A stretch of 6,997 bases of DNA. It comes from an uncultured Bacilli bacterium. Its GTDB lineage: Bacteria; Bacillota_I; Bacilli_A; RF39; UBA660. The DNA is taken from assembly GCA_947584955.1 (NCBI GenBank), contig CANPWS010000067.1:1-6997 (forward strand), given 5' to 3'. Of the stretch, positions 1-6,432 are shown in pieces; position 1 is the first letter of the stretch; each line of letters starts with the position of its first letter. The position numbers and the translations under genes were made by a program. A model generated the notes under the pieces. It made no database searches. It had not been told where the DNA came from and saw only the letters and a list, made by a program, of their open reading frames with translations.

Positions 1-19
1 CCTTTTTATCTTTTTCCAT
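1..19 (-). CDS. 5' end of an unidentified gene, cut by the left window edge
   Basis: Only the first six codons are inside the window, reading M-E-K-D-K-K. An ATG at 19-17 follows a good ribosome binding site (AAGGGGAT, minus strand) that starts right after the stop of the phosphohexomutase gene. The 12-base gap from that stop suggests it is the third gene of the xerD-phosphohexomutase operon. Nothing can be said about its function from six residues. That it is a real gene start is an inference from the ribosome binding site and the spacing. Confidence 0.5.
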
Positions 20-31
20 TTCTATCCCCTT

Positions 32-1390
32 TTAAATTAGCTTTTTAAGTAAATCATCAAATTCTTCTTGTATTTCTTTTAATCTTTGCTCTGTACGAGC
101 CTCATATCTCATTGTAATATTTGGTCCTGTATTAGAGGCTCTAACTAAAGCAAAACCATCTTCAAAGTTAGCTTTTACTCCATCGATAGTTAAAATATTA
201 TAATTTTTACTTTCACAATATTTTTTTACTCCATCTACTATTTCAAATTTCTTAGTATCTTCAACTTTTATTTTTAATTCTCTAGTTGAGTAATATTTAT
301 TTACTCCTTCAAGTAAACTACTTAATTTCTTATCTGTATAAGATAATCTTTCAATTAATCTAATTGCAGCATATATTCCATCATCATATCCTGGAAATTT
401 ATCACGATAATATACATGTCCTGATAATTCTCCACCAAGTGGATAATTGCCATCATAACTATATTTTCTTGTATAGGAATTTCCTGTTCTTGTACAATTT
501 GGTTTTATACCTAATTTTATTAACTCATCTTCTAGTGCTTTAGAACATTTTACATCATAAAATGCTTCTTTTTTGTTTACTTTATCTGCTAAGTATCTCC
601 ACATTATAATTAAATATTTATCAATATCAATCATATTACCTTGTTCATCTACTATTCCAACTCGGTCTCCATCGCCATCAAATCCTACACCTAAATCTGC
701 ATGATTTTTTATTACATATTCTTTTAAATCTTTTAAGTTTTCTTCTACTAATGGATCAGGATGATGATTTGGAAAATTTCCATCTGATTTATTATAAAGT
801 GGTATTTTCTCTATATTAAGTCTATCAAATATTCTATCTGCAATAATACTTGTAGTACCATTTCCACAATCATAAACTATTTTAACTTTTCTTTCTCCTA
901 AATTAATATTATCAGTAAGTAATTTTATATACTCTAAATCAATATTACAATCTGTTACTATACCTTTTCCTTGTGTATAATCTTCTTTTGTTATAATATC
1001 ATATAGTTCCAAAACATCGCTTCCAAATGCATTATGTATTCCATTATATGAAAATTTAAATCCATTATACTCTTTTGGATTATGACTAGCTGTTATCATC
1101 ATACTACATGATGCTTTATAATAATTAGTAGCAAAATAACACATTGGAGTACTAGCAAGTCCTAATCTGTAAACATTAACTCCAGAATCAACTAAGCCCT
1201 TTAATACATTTTCTTCAATTTTGGGAGATGATAGCCTATTATCATAAGCAAGCATAGTATTTTTAAGTCCCAACTTAATTATTTTACTTCCAAAAGCTCT
1301 ACCTATATGATAAGATACTTCATCATTTATATCTTCTCCATATATTCCCCTTATATCATATTCTCTAAACATTAATTTATTAACTTTCAT
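32..1390 (-). CDS. phosphomannomutase/phosphoglucomutase (alpha-D-phosphohexomutase family)
   Basis: A cytosolic enzyme that interconverts hexose 6-phosphate and hexose 1-phosphate (mannose and/or glucose), feeding nucleotide-sugar synthesis for envelope glycans. At 452 residues it has full family length and all four domain signatures: the phosphoserine loop TASHNP (Ser102), the Mg2+ loop DGDGDR (Asp238, Asp240, Asp242), the sugar-specificity loop GGELSGH (319-325) and the phosphate-binding loop RASNTGPN (417-424). The form 'ASHNPxxYNGFK' fits the ManB/AlgC type better than GlmM, whose loop usually reads SHNPxxDNGIK. The ATG at 1390 has AAGGAG five bases upstream and lies 16 bases after the xerD stop, so the two are co-transcribed and no promoter is seen between them. 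Family assignment is secure. The preferred sugar (Man or Glc) cannot be read from the sequence, so no symbol is given; it is a manB/cpsG-type gene. Confidence 0.95.
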   Translation of the reverse strand: MKVNKLMFREYDIRGIYGEDINDEVSYHIGRAFGSKIIKLGLKNTMLAYDNRLSSPKIEENVLKGLVDSGVNVYRLGLASTPMCYFATNYYKASCSMMITASHNPKEYNGFKFSYNGIHNAFGSDVLELYDIITKEDYTQGKGIVTDCNIDLEYIKLLTDNINLGERKVKIVYDCGNGTTSIIADRIFDRLNIEKIPLYNKSDGNFPNHHPDPLVEENLKDLKEYVIKNHADLGVGFDGDGDRVGIVDEQGNMIDIDKYLIIMWRYLADKVNKKEAFYDVKCSKALEDELIKLGIKPNCTRTGNSYTRKYSYDGNYPLGGELSGHVYYRDKFPGYDDGIYAAIRLIERLSYTDKKLSSLLEGVNKYYSTRELKIKVEDTKKFEIVDGVKKYCESKNYNILTIDGVKANFEDGFALVRASNTGPNITMRYEARTEQRLKEIQEEFDDLLKKLI

Positions 1391-1406
1391 TTTAACTCCT
1401 TTCTTA

Positions 1407-2333
1407 TCATCTTGGATGAAACATATTATAATTTTCTTTTAAAAATTCATTATCTATATTTGTATATATTTGTGTTGTAGATAAATTACTATGTCCAAGC
1501 ATAACCTGAATACTTCTTAAATCTGCCCCATTATTAAGTAAATGCGTTGCAAATGAATGTCTAAGCATATGTGGTGTTATATCTTTTTCAATTTTCATTT
1601 CTTTTGCAACATTTTTTAAGATAAACAAAAAGCCATGTCTGCTTATTGCTTTACCATGATTATTTAAAAAAATTTTATCACATAAATATCCTTTTTTCAT
1701 ACTATCACGATATTCATTTATATATATTTTCAAATATTTTAATGCTATTTCCCCAATTGGCACTACTCTTTCTTTACTACCTTTTCCATAGCATCTTACA
1801 TATCCTTTTTCTAAATCAATATCAGATAAATCTAATTTAACTAATTCACTTACTCTAAGTCCCGTTCCATACATTAATTCGATCATAGCTTTATTTCGAT
1901 AATCATAAGCATTATTAAGTGGCATATCTAATAGTTTATCTACTTCTTCAATTGATAATGTATTTGGTAATTTTTTATAAAATCTCGGAACATCTATTTT
2001 TAAACTTATATCTTCTATTTGATATTTATTTGATAAATATTTATGAAATTTCTTTATAGAACTAATTTTTCTAACCACTGAATAAATACTATATTCTTCA
2101 TCATCTAAATATTTTAAATATTCATAAATATCATAACGGGAGATTTTTAAATAATTATTTATATTTCTTTTTTCAATAAATGATAAATATTTGTAAGTAT
2201 CATATAAGTATGATTCACAAGTTGTTTTTTCTTCTAAATGTTCTTCATGTATTAGAAAAAATTTATAGTCTGTTAATATTTTCTTATTATCAGCATTTAA
2301 TTTTAATTTTTCTATCTCTATCATATTTATCAC
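1407..2333 (-). CDS. xerD: site-specific tyrosine recombinase, XerD-type
   Basis: A DNA-cutting and rejoining enzyme that, with a partner Xer protein, resolves chromosome dimers at dif. The N-terminal SAM-like core-binding domain spans about residues 20-105. The C-terminal catalytic domain (about 125-300) has the full set Arg160 (GTGLRVSEL), Lys184 (GKGSKER), His255 and Arg258 (HMLRHSFATHLL), His281 (LGHSNLSTTQ) and nucleophile Tyr290 (QIYTNI). The motif GADLRxIQxxLGHSxLSTTQIYT and the C-terminal 'HPR' favour XerD over XerC or an integron/phage integrase. The frame opens with GTG at 2333, but ATG at 2324 is the likelier start: the bases GTGAT of that GTG form a Shine-Dalgarno-like match four bases before it, giving 305 residues. 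It is the first gene of the operon. No dif-like site was found in the window. An accessory Xer-family role is possible. Confidence 0.88.
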   Translation of the reverse strand: MINMIEIEKLKLNADNKKILTDYKFFLIHEEHLEEKTTCESYLYDTYKYLSFIEKRNINNYLKISRYDIYEYLKYLDDEEYSIYSVVRKISSIKKFHKYLSNKYQIEDISLKIDVPRFYKKLPNTLSIEEVDKLLDMPLNNAYDYRNKAMIELMYGTGLRVSELVKLDLSDIDLEKGYVRCYGKGSKERVVPIGEIALKYLKIYINEYRDSMKKGYLCDKIFLNNHGKAISRHGFLFILKNVAKEMKIEKDITPHMLRHSFATHLLNNGADLRSIQVMLGHSNLSTTQIYTNIDNEFLKENYNMFHPR

Positions 2334-2484
2334 ATTCTAAGTATAACAAATATTTAAAAAAAAATAAAGATATATACATTTTTTTTACAAATAATTATTA
2401 TTAATTTTTATATATTTTTAATTATTTTATTTCTAATGATATTATTTTATAGAGCAAATTAATTATTTTATTAATTTTATAAAT

Positions 2485-2512
2485 ATAATATTTAATATTA
2501 ATTAATAATCAA
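2485..2512 (-). promoter_or_regulatory. weak candidate promoter for the xerD operon
   Basis: On the minus strand a TTGATT (2512-2507) is separated by 16 bases from TATTAT (2490-2485). Each hexamer is close to sigma-A consensus. Transcription would start near 2478, leaving a leader of about 150 bases. In DNA this AT-rich such matches occur by chance, so this is only the best candidate found. Confidence 0.25.
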
Positions 2513-2529
2513 TATCTAATTATTAGATA
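2513..2529. repeat. 7-bp inverted repeat with 3-base spacer
   Basis: TATCTAA (2513-2519) and TTAGATA (2523-2529) are exact reverse complements around TTA. It abuts the candidate xerD -35 element and could be an operator half-site pair. Equally, it may be a chance palindrome in an AT-only stretch. I recognise no regulator consensus here. Confidence 0.35.
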
Positions 2530-2543
2530 ATTTAATTATATAC

Positions 2544-2557
2544 TAAACATATGTTTG
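2544..2557. promoter_or_regulatory. LexA/DinR-like SOS box upstream of rarA promoter (candidate)
   Basis: AAACATATGTTT (2545-2556) is a perfect 12-bp palindrome. The surrounding 14-mer TAAACATATGTTTG fits the Gram-positive LexA box CGAACRNRYGTTYG at 12 of 14 positions; the mismatches are the first two bases. It ends nine bases before the -35 element of the rarA promoter, in the shared region with the xerD operon. RarA acts at damaged or stalled replication forks, so SOS control would make sense. It is not directly over the core promoter, and LexA binding is an inference. Confidence 0.4.
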
Positions 2558-2566
2558 CTATATTAG

Positions 2567-2595
2567 TTGACTATCATAAATTGTTATAGTATAAT
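2567..2595 (+). promoter_or_regulatory. sigma-A promoter of rarA
   Basis: The -35 element TTGACT (2567-2572) is followed by a 17-base spacer and a perfect -10 TATAAT (2590-2595). The predicted start is near 2602, giving a leader of about 100-110 bases before rarA. Only one base of the two hexamers departs from consensus, so this should be a strong promoter. Confidence 0.85.
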
Positions 2596-2648
2596 TATAT
2601 TACTTTTAACTTTAGTTGAATGTAAGGTGATAATCTAAAAAAGATAAA

Positions 2649-2689
2649 TTTTGTTCAAGTTTTAATGTCTATGTGTGCCTTAAACAAAA
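2649..2689 (+). promoter_or_regulatory. hairpin in the rarA 5' leader
   Basis: TTTTGTT (2649-2655) pairs with AACAAAA (2683-2689). After one C/A mismatch, AAG (2657-2659) pairs with CTT (2679-2681), leaving a 19-base loop. The hairpin ends two bases before the AAAGGA ribosome binding site (2692-2697), so it could influence translation of rarA. No run of T follows, so it is not a terminator. I do not recognise it as a known riboswitch or leader family. Confidence 0.4.
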
Positions 2690-2701
2690 CGAAAGGAATG
2701 T

Positions 2702-3916
2702 GTGGTTGTTATGGAAGATATGATTTCTATTAAACTTAGACCAAATAAATTAGAAGATATTATTGGTCAAAAACATTTAGTTGGTGAAAATAAAATTTTA
2801 TATAATCTTATTAAAAACAAGAAATTATTTTCGATGATTTTATATGGTAATCCAGGAATTGGTAAAACTTCTATTGCAATTGCAATTGTTAATGAACTTG
2901 GTCTTAAATATCGAATGCTAAATGCTGTTATTAATAATAAAAAGGACTTTGATATTGTTGTAGAAGAAGCCAAAATGTTTAATGGTCTCGTTTTAGTTAT
3001 GGATGAAATACATAGATTAAATAAAGATAAACAAGATTTGTTACTTCCTTATTTAGAAAGTGGACTTATTACTTTAATTGGTATGACTACCTCTAACCCA
3101 TATCATTCAATTAATCCTGCTATTAGAAGTAGATGTCAAATTTTTGAATTGTTACCTTTAACTGAAGATGATATAGTTGAAGCTATTAATAAAGTTGTTA
3201 ATAATAATATTTTAAAAAATTTAAAGATAGATAATGAATGTGCAAAATATATTGCTGTTGTAAGTGGTGATGATTTAAGAAGAGCTTATAATCTTTTAGA
3301 AGTTGCATACTATTCTACTACTGATGGATTAGTAACAATGGAAATATTAAAAAATATAAATGGACAAGCAAAAATATTTTTTGATAAAAATGAAGATGGA
3401 TATTATGATGTAATTAGTGCTTTTCAAAAATCTATTAGAGGAAGCGATGTAAATGCTAGTTTGCATTATTTAGCAAGGCTTATCGAAGCAGATAATTTGG
3501 ATATTATTTTAAGAAGGCTTGCGGTAATTGTTTATGAAGATATTGGACTAGCTAATCCTAGTATGGGACCAAAGGTTATGGCTGCAATTGAATCAGCTAA
3601 AATGTTAGGACTTCCTGAAGCTAGAATTCCTCTTGCAGAAGTTGTTATCGAACTTGCTCTTTCTCCTAAAAGTAATTCTGCTGTTGCAGCGATTGATTTA
3701 GCTCTTAATGAAATTCATAGTAAAGATGTTGGATTAGTTCCATCCCATTTAAAAAATGGTAATCCTAATTATTTATATCCACATAATTTTAAAAATGATT
3801 ACGTTAAACAAGATTATTTACCTGAAAAAATTAAAAATAGTATTTATTATCATCCTAAAACTAACAAAAATGAAATAATATTAAAAGATATAATGGATAA
3901 ACTTAAAAATAGTTAA
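2702..3916 (+). CDS. rarA: replication-associated recombination protein A, AAA+ ATPase (RarA/MgsA)
   Basis: A cytosolic AAA+ ATPase of the clamp-loader/WRNIP1 group that acts at stalled replication forks. Residue numbers count from GTG 2702. Walker A is GNPGIGKT (49-56), Walker B ends in Asp101-Glu102 (MDEIH), sensor 1 is the TTSNP motif (129-133), the arginine-finger region is AIRSRC (140-145) and sensor 2 is GDDLRRAYNLLE (189-200). The C-terminal MgsA half has the usual landmarks, FQKSIRGSDVNASLHYLARLI and RRLAVIVYEDIGLANP (241-286). The length of 404 is normal or slightly short for the family. The start is ambiguous: GTG 2702 is only four bases after AGGA (2694-2697), ATG 2711 is thirteen bases after it, and ATG 2720 is farther still; the conserved part begins only at about residue 9. 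It has its own promoter and converges with tcdA. Confidence 0.96.
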   Translation: MVVMEDMISIKLRPNKLEDIIGQKHLVGENKILYNLIKNKKLFSMILYGNPGIGKTSIAIAIVNELGLKYRMLNAVINNKKDFDIVVEEAKMFNGLVLVMDEIHRLNKDKQDLLLPYLESGLITLIGMTTSNPYHSINPAIRSRCQIFELLPLTEDDIVEAINKVVNNNILKNLKIDNECAKYIAVVSGDDLRRAYNLLEVAYYSTTDGLVTMEILKNINGQAKIFFDKNEDGYYDVISAFQKSIRGSDVNASLHYLARLIEADNLDIILRRLAVIVYEDIGLANPSMGPKVMAAIESAKMLGLPEARIPLAEVVIELALSPKSNSAVAAIDLALNEIHSKDVGLVPSHLKNGNPNYLYPHNFKNDYVKQDYLPEKIKNSIYYHPKTNKNEIILKDIMDKLKNS

Positions 3917-3949
3917 AAAGTTGATATAGATTTGCTTATATCAACTTTT
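3916..3949. terminator. bidirectional intrinsic terminator between rarA and tcdA
   Basis: AAAAGTTGATATA (3916-3928) and TATATCAACTTTT (3937-3949) form a perfect 13-bp stem with an 8-base loop. The stem ends in TTTT on the plus strand, and on the minus strand it runs into TTTTTAACTATTTTT. It can therefore end transcription from both rarA and the aspS-tcdA operon. The last base of the rarA stop (3914-3916) starts the stem, and the tcdA stop (3943-3941) lies inside the other arm. Confidence 0.85.
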
Positions 3950-4615
3950 AATTATGTCATTAATAACATAACTTGCACAGTACATTCCCGCAGTCGCAGG
4001 TACAAAAGATATTGATGATATTTTACCTTGTATTTTTTTAGGTTCTTCTATTGAACTAACGACGGGAATTTTTTCTGTTATTTTATTATCTTTTACAAAT
4101 TTTCTTATCTTTTTAGCAAGTGGATCATATTTAGTTTTTCTTATATCAGTAATAGATAAAAGTTCAGGATTTAATTTATTTCCTGTGCCCATACAACTTA
4201 TTAGTTTTATTTTTCTTTTAGTACACTCTAATATTAATTGTTCCTTTACTTTAATACTATCACAAGCATCTACTACATAATCTAATTTATAATCAAATAT
4301 TTTATTAGTATTTAATTCATCTAATTTCTCACATAAAATATCTATATTAACATTCGGATTAATTTTTTTAATTCTTTCTTTTATTACATCTGTTTTATAT
4401 AATCCAATATTATCTTGAAGAGCTATTATTTGTCTATTTAAATTAGTTATATCTATTTTATCAAAATCTATAATAAGTATTTTTTCAATACCACTTCTTA
4501 TAAGTGCTTCGACTGCATAGCCTCCTACTCCACCTACTCCTATGACAGCAACTTTTTTATCTTTAATTTTTTGATAATTTTCTTCACCAATTAGTTTTAA
4601 TTCTCTTTCAAACAT
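3941..4615 (-). CDS. tcdA: tRNA threonylcarbamoyladenosine dehydratase (TcdA, E1/ThiF-like)
   Basis: An ATP-dependent enzyme that dehydrates t6A to cyclic t6A at position 37 of tRNAs reading ANN codons. It is a ThiF/MoeB/E1-like Rossmann protein with the nucleotide loop GVGGVGG (26-32), the acidic strand IIDFDKIDITNLNRQ (48-62, with Arg61), VVDACDS (114-120) and the family's C-terminal VPATAGMYCASYVIND (205-220). At 224 residues it is shorter than the B. subtilis (YrvM) and E. coli homologues, which run to roughly 250-270; the N-terminus begins directly at the FERELKLIGEE segment. ATG 4615 follows AAGGTGAT four bases upstream. It starts 33 bases after the aspS stop with no promoter or terminator between, so the two form an operon under the aspS T-box. 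TcdA is favoured over ThiF or MoeB by this neighbourhood, the length and the C-terminal motif. Confidence 0.92.
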   Translation of the reverse strand: MFERELKLIGEENYQKIKDKKVAVIGVGGVGGYAVEALIRSGIEKILIIDFDKIDITNLNRQIIALQDNIGLYKTDVIKERIKKINPNVNIDILCEKLDELNTNKIFDYKLDYVVDACDSIKVKEQLILECTKRKIKLISCMGTGNKLNPELLSITDIRKTKYDPLAKKIRKFVKDNKITEKIPVVSSIEEPKKIQGKISSISFVPATAGMYCASYVINDIIKS

Positions 4616-4648
4616 ATTATCACCTTTTTAATTATATCATTTATTTAA

Positions 4649-6385
4649 TTAATCTCGTATTTTTATATGAGTTTCCCTTAATTGTTTTTCAAATACAGTT
4701 CCAGGACAACCCATCATTTGATCCATTCCATTTGCACCAAGTGGAAATGCTACCATCTCTCTTATATTTTCTTCATCTGTTAAAAGCATTAATATTCTAT
4801 CTATTCCAGGAGCCATTCCTGCATGTGGTGGAGCACCATAATTAAATGCCGTATATAGTGATGGAAATTTTGATTTAACAACTTCTTCATCATATCCTGC
4901 AATTTCAAAGGCTTTTTTTAATATTTCTGGACTATGATTTCTTACTCCCCCAGAAGCCATTTCATATCCATTACAAACAAAATCATATTGATATGCTAAT
5001 ATATCAAAAGGATTTTTAGTATTAAGTGCTTCTAAACCACCTTGTGGCATACTAAATGGATTATGTGAAAATTCTATATTTCCATCTTCTCCTTCTTCAT
5101 AAAATGGAAAATCATTAATAATACAAAATTCAAATTTATTTTTATCTATTAAATCAAGATCTATTCCCAATTTAGTTCTAAGACTACCAGCAAGTTTTGC
5201 ACATGTTTTTTTATCCGCAATTATAAATAAAACTGATTTTGGTTTCAACTGCATCTTACTAATTATTTGCTTTTTTTCATTATCAGTTAAAAATTTATCT
5301 AATGAAGATTTAAATGTCATATCATCATTTACTTTAATATATGCTAATCCTGATCCACCAATTGATTTTATATATTCTTCCATATTCTTAAACCATGAAT
5401 TTGATTTTTCTAAATTTTCTACTTTAATTGCTCTTACTACGTTATCTTTAAATGGAGCAAATGATGTGTTTTTAAAAATATCTGTTATATCTTCAATTAT
5501 AAGAGGATTACGTAAATCTGGTTTATCAGAACCATATTTTAACATTGCTTCTTTATATGGTATTTTTTTAAATGGTCTTTCACTTACTTTTTTATTTCCA
5601 AATTTTGTAAAAATATCATAAAAAACTTTTTCTCCTACTTCATATACATCATTTTCAGTAGCAAAACTCATTTCAAAATCTAATTGATAAAACTCACCAT
5701 ATAATCTATCACTTCTAGGATCTTCATCACGAAAACATGGTGCAATTTGAAAATATCTGTCAAATCCTGATACCATAAGAAGTTGTTTAAATATTTGAGG
5801 TGCTTGTGGTAAAGCATAAAATTTTCCTTTAAATTTCCTTGATGGTATGATAAAGTCTCTTGCTCCTTCTGGACTTGAGGCAGTAATTATTGGTGTTTGT
5901 ACCTCTAAAAAATTCATATCTTTCATTGTTTTTCTAATAAAGTCTATTACTTTGCTTCTAAATACTATTTTGTCATGTACTTCTTTATTTCTTAAATCTA
6001 AGTATCTGTATTTTAATCTGGTATCTTCAAATGATTCTTTTGATTTTTTTATTTCAAATGGTAATGTATTTACACATTTTCCAAGTATCTCAAAATTTTT
6101 AATTTCTATTTCTATTTCTCCTGTTTTCATATTAGGATTAATCATATCATCTGTTCTTTTTTTTACTATTCCGCTTACAGTAATGGTGCTTTCTCTTGTT
6201 ACATCTTCAAAGTTTTTTGGTTCATTACTTATAAGTTGCACTACTCCTGTTTCATCTCTTACAGTCATAAACATTAATGATCCTAAATTTCTTATTGATT
6301 CAATCCATCCTGCTACTCTAACTTCTTTGTTTACATAATCTTTATTGACATCACCGCAATAAATATTTCGATAAATATTATTCAT
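4649..6385 (-). CDS. aspS: aspartyl-tRNA synthetase (bacterial type, class IIb)
   Basis: Charges tRNA-Asp with aspartate in the cytosol. At 578 residues it has bacterial-type length. The domains are an N-terminal OB-fold anticodon-binding domain (about 1-105), a class II catalytic core with motif 1 around FLEVQTPIITASSPEGARDF (159-178), motif 2 FRDEDPRSDRLYGEFYQLDFE (218-238) and motif 3 GMAPGIDRILML (523-534), and the inserted GAD-like domain typical of bacterial AspRS (about 285-415). The OB-fold has Leu34 in RNLGSL, where non-discriminating enzymes usually have His; this suggests an Asp-specific enzyme (inference). The active-site segment SGGVRNHSPEILKKAF (478-493) is of the type common outside Bacillus; the B. 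subtilis enzyme reads GGGSLRIFERD there. ATG 6385 is preceded by AAGGAG with 8-base spacing. Upstream lie an aspartate T-box and a dedicated promoter; tcdA follows. Confidence 0.97.
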   Translation of the reverse strand: MNNIYRNIYCGDVNKDYVNKEVRVAGWIESIRNLGSLMFMTVRDETGVVQLISNEPKNFEDVTRESTITVSGIVKKRTDDMINPNMKTGEIEIEIKNFEILGKCVNTLPFEIKKSKESFEDTRLKYRYLDLRNKEVHDKIVFRSKVIDFIRKTMKDMNFLEVQTPIITASSPEGARDFIIPSRKFKGKFYALPQAPQIFKQLLMVSGFDRYFQIAPCFRDEDPRSDRLYGEFYQLDFEMSFATENDVYEVGEKVFYDIFTKFGNKKVSERPFKKIPYKEAMLKYGSDKPDLRNPLIIEDITDIFKNTSFAPFKDNVVRAIKVENLEKSNSWFKNMEEYIKSIGGSGLAYIKVNDDMTFKSSLDKFLTDNEKKQIISKMQLKPKSVLFIIADKKTCAKLAGSLRTKLGIDLDLIDKNKFEFCIINDFPFYEEGEDGNIEFSHNPFSMPQGGLEALNTKNPFDILAYQYDFVCNGYEMASGGVRNHSPEILKKAFEIAGYDEEVVKSKFPSLYTAFNYGAPPHAGMAPGIDRILMLLTDEENIREMVAFPLGANGMDQMMGCPGTVFEKQLRETHIKIRD

Positions 6386-6392
6386 TTTTCCT

Positions 6393-6432
6393 GCTCCTTC
6401 TTAAATAAATAAAAATCCATAAAATTAAGGGC
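6393..6432 (-). promoter_or_regulatory. possible Shine-Dalgarno sequestering helix of the aspS T-box
   Basis: On the minus strand GCCCUU (6432-6427) can pair with AAGGAGC (6399-6393), which contains the aspS Shine-Dalgarno sequence. Six base pairs form around one bulged A (6395), with a 27-base loop. The same CCUU is needed by the antiterminator, where it pairs with AAGG of the T-box motif at 6460-6457. The two helices are therefore mutually exclusive, which is the logic of a translational T-box switch. The pairing is read by eye and no folding energy was computed. Confidence 0.5.

Larger units (their letters stand above)
2334..2701. other. divergent AT-rich intergenic region between xerD and rarA
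   Basis: This stretch contains almost only A and T, with long A- and T-runs (for example 2356-2364 and 2380-2387), and no credible coding frame. It holds the start signals of both divergent genes: a strong plus-strand promoter for rarA, a weak candidate minus-strand promoter for xerD, a LexA-like palindrome, a 7-bp inverted repeat and the structured rarA leader, each listed separately. The part nearest xerD (about 2341-2480) shows no further signal I can defend. Confidence 0.8.

Noticed and set aside
1646..2404. Two short plus-strand frames (1646-1840 and 2180-2404) over xerD and its upstream region
   Set aside because: They are antisense to a confidently identified gene, and their Leu/Ile/Tyr/His-rich products reflect AT-rich composition, not membrane proteins.
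2334..2600. Possible dif site or replication origin in the AT-rich region beside xerD
   Set aside because: I found no match to the Bacillota dif core (for example the TTATGTAAACT half) and no DnaA-box cluster. AT-richness alone is not evidence.
2665..2733. 22-codon, cysteine-containing upstream frame overlapping the rarA start
   Set aside because: It has no ribosome binding site before ATG 2665 and overlaps rarA out of frame; nothing supports its translation.
2767..2973. 68-residue minus-strand frame inside rarA
   Set aside because: It is opposite the conserved Walker A/B region of rarA and has no start signals.
5847..6338. 163-residue open frame on the plus strand opposite aspS
   Set aside because: It lies wholly antisense to the conserved N-terminal half of aspS, has no ribosome binding site noted and has a low-complexity Ser/Ile/Leu/Phe-rich product typical of a shadow frame.
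3941..6385. Possible use of the mycoplasma genetic code because of the very low GC content
   Set aside because: TGA ends xerD and tcdA exactly where the families end, and tryptophan is encoded by TGG.
6384..6420. 12-codon frame (MDFYLFKKEQEK) in the aspS leader whose TGA overlaps the aspS ATG
   Set aside because: The overlap would suit translational coupling, but there is no Shine-Dalgarno sequence before ATG 6420 and the leader is already explained by the T-box.
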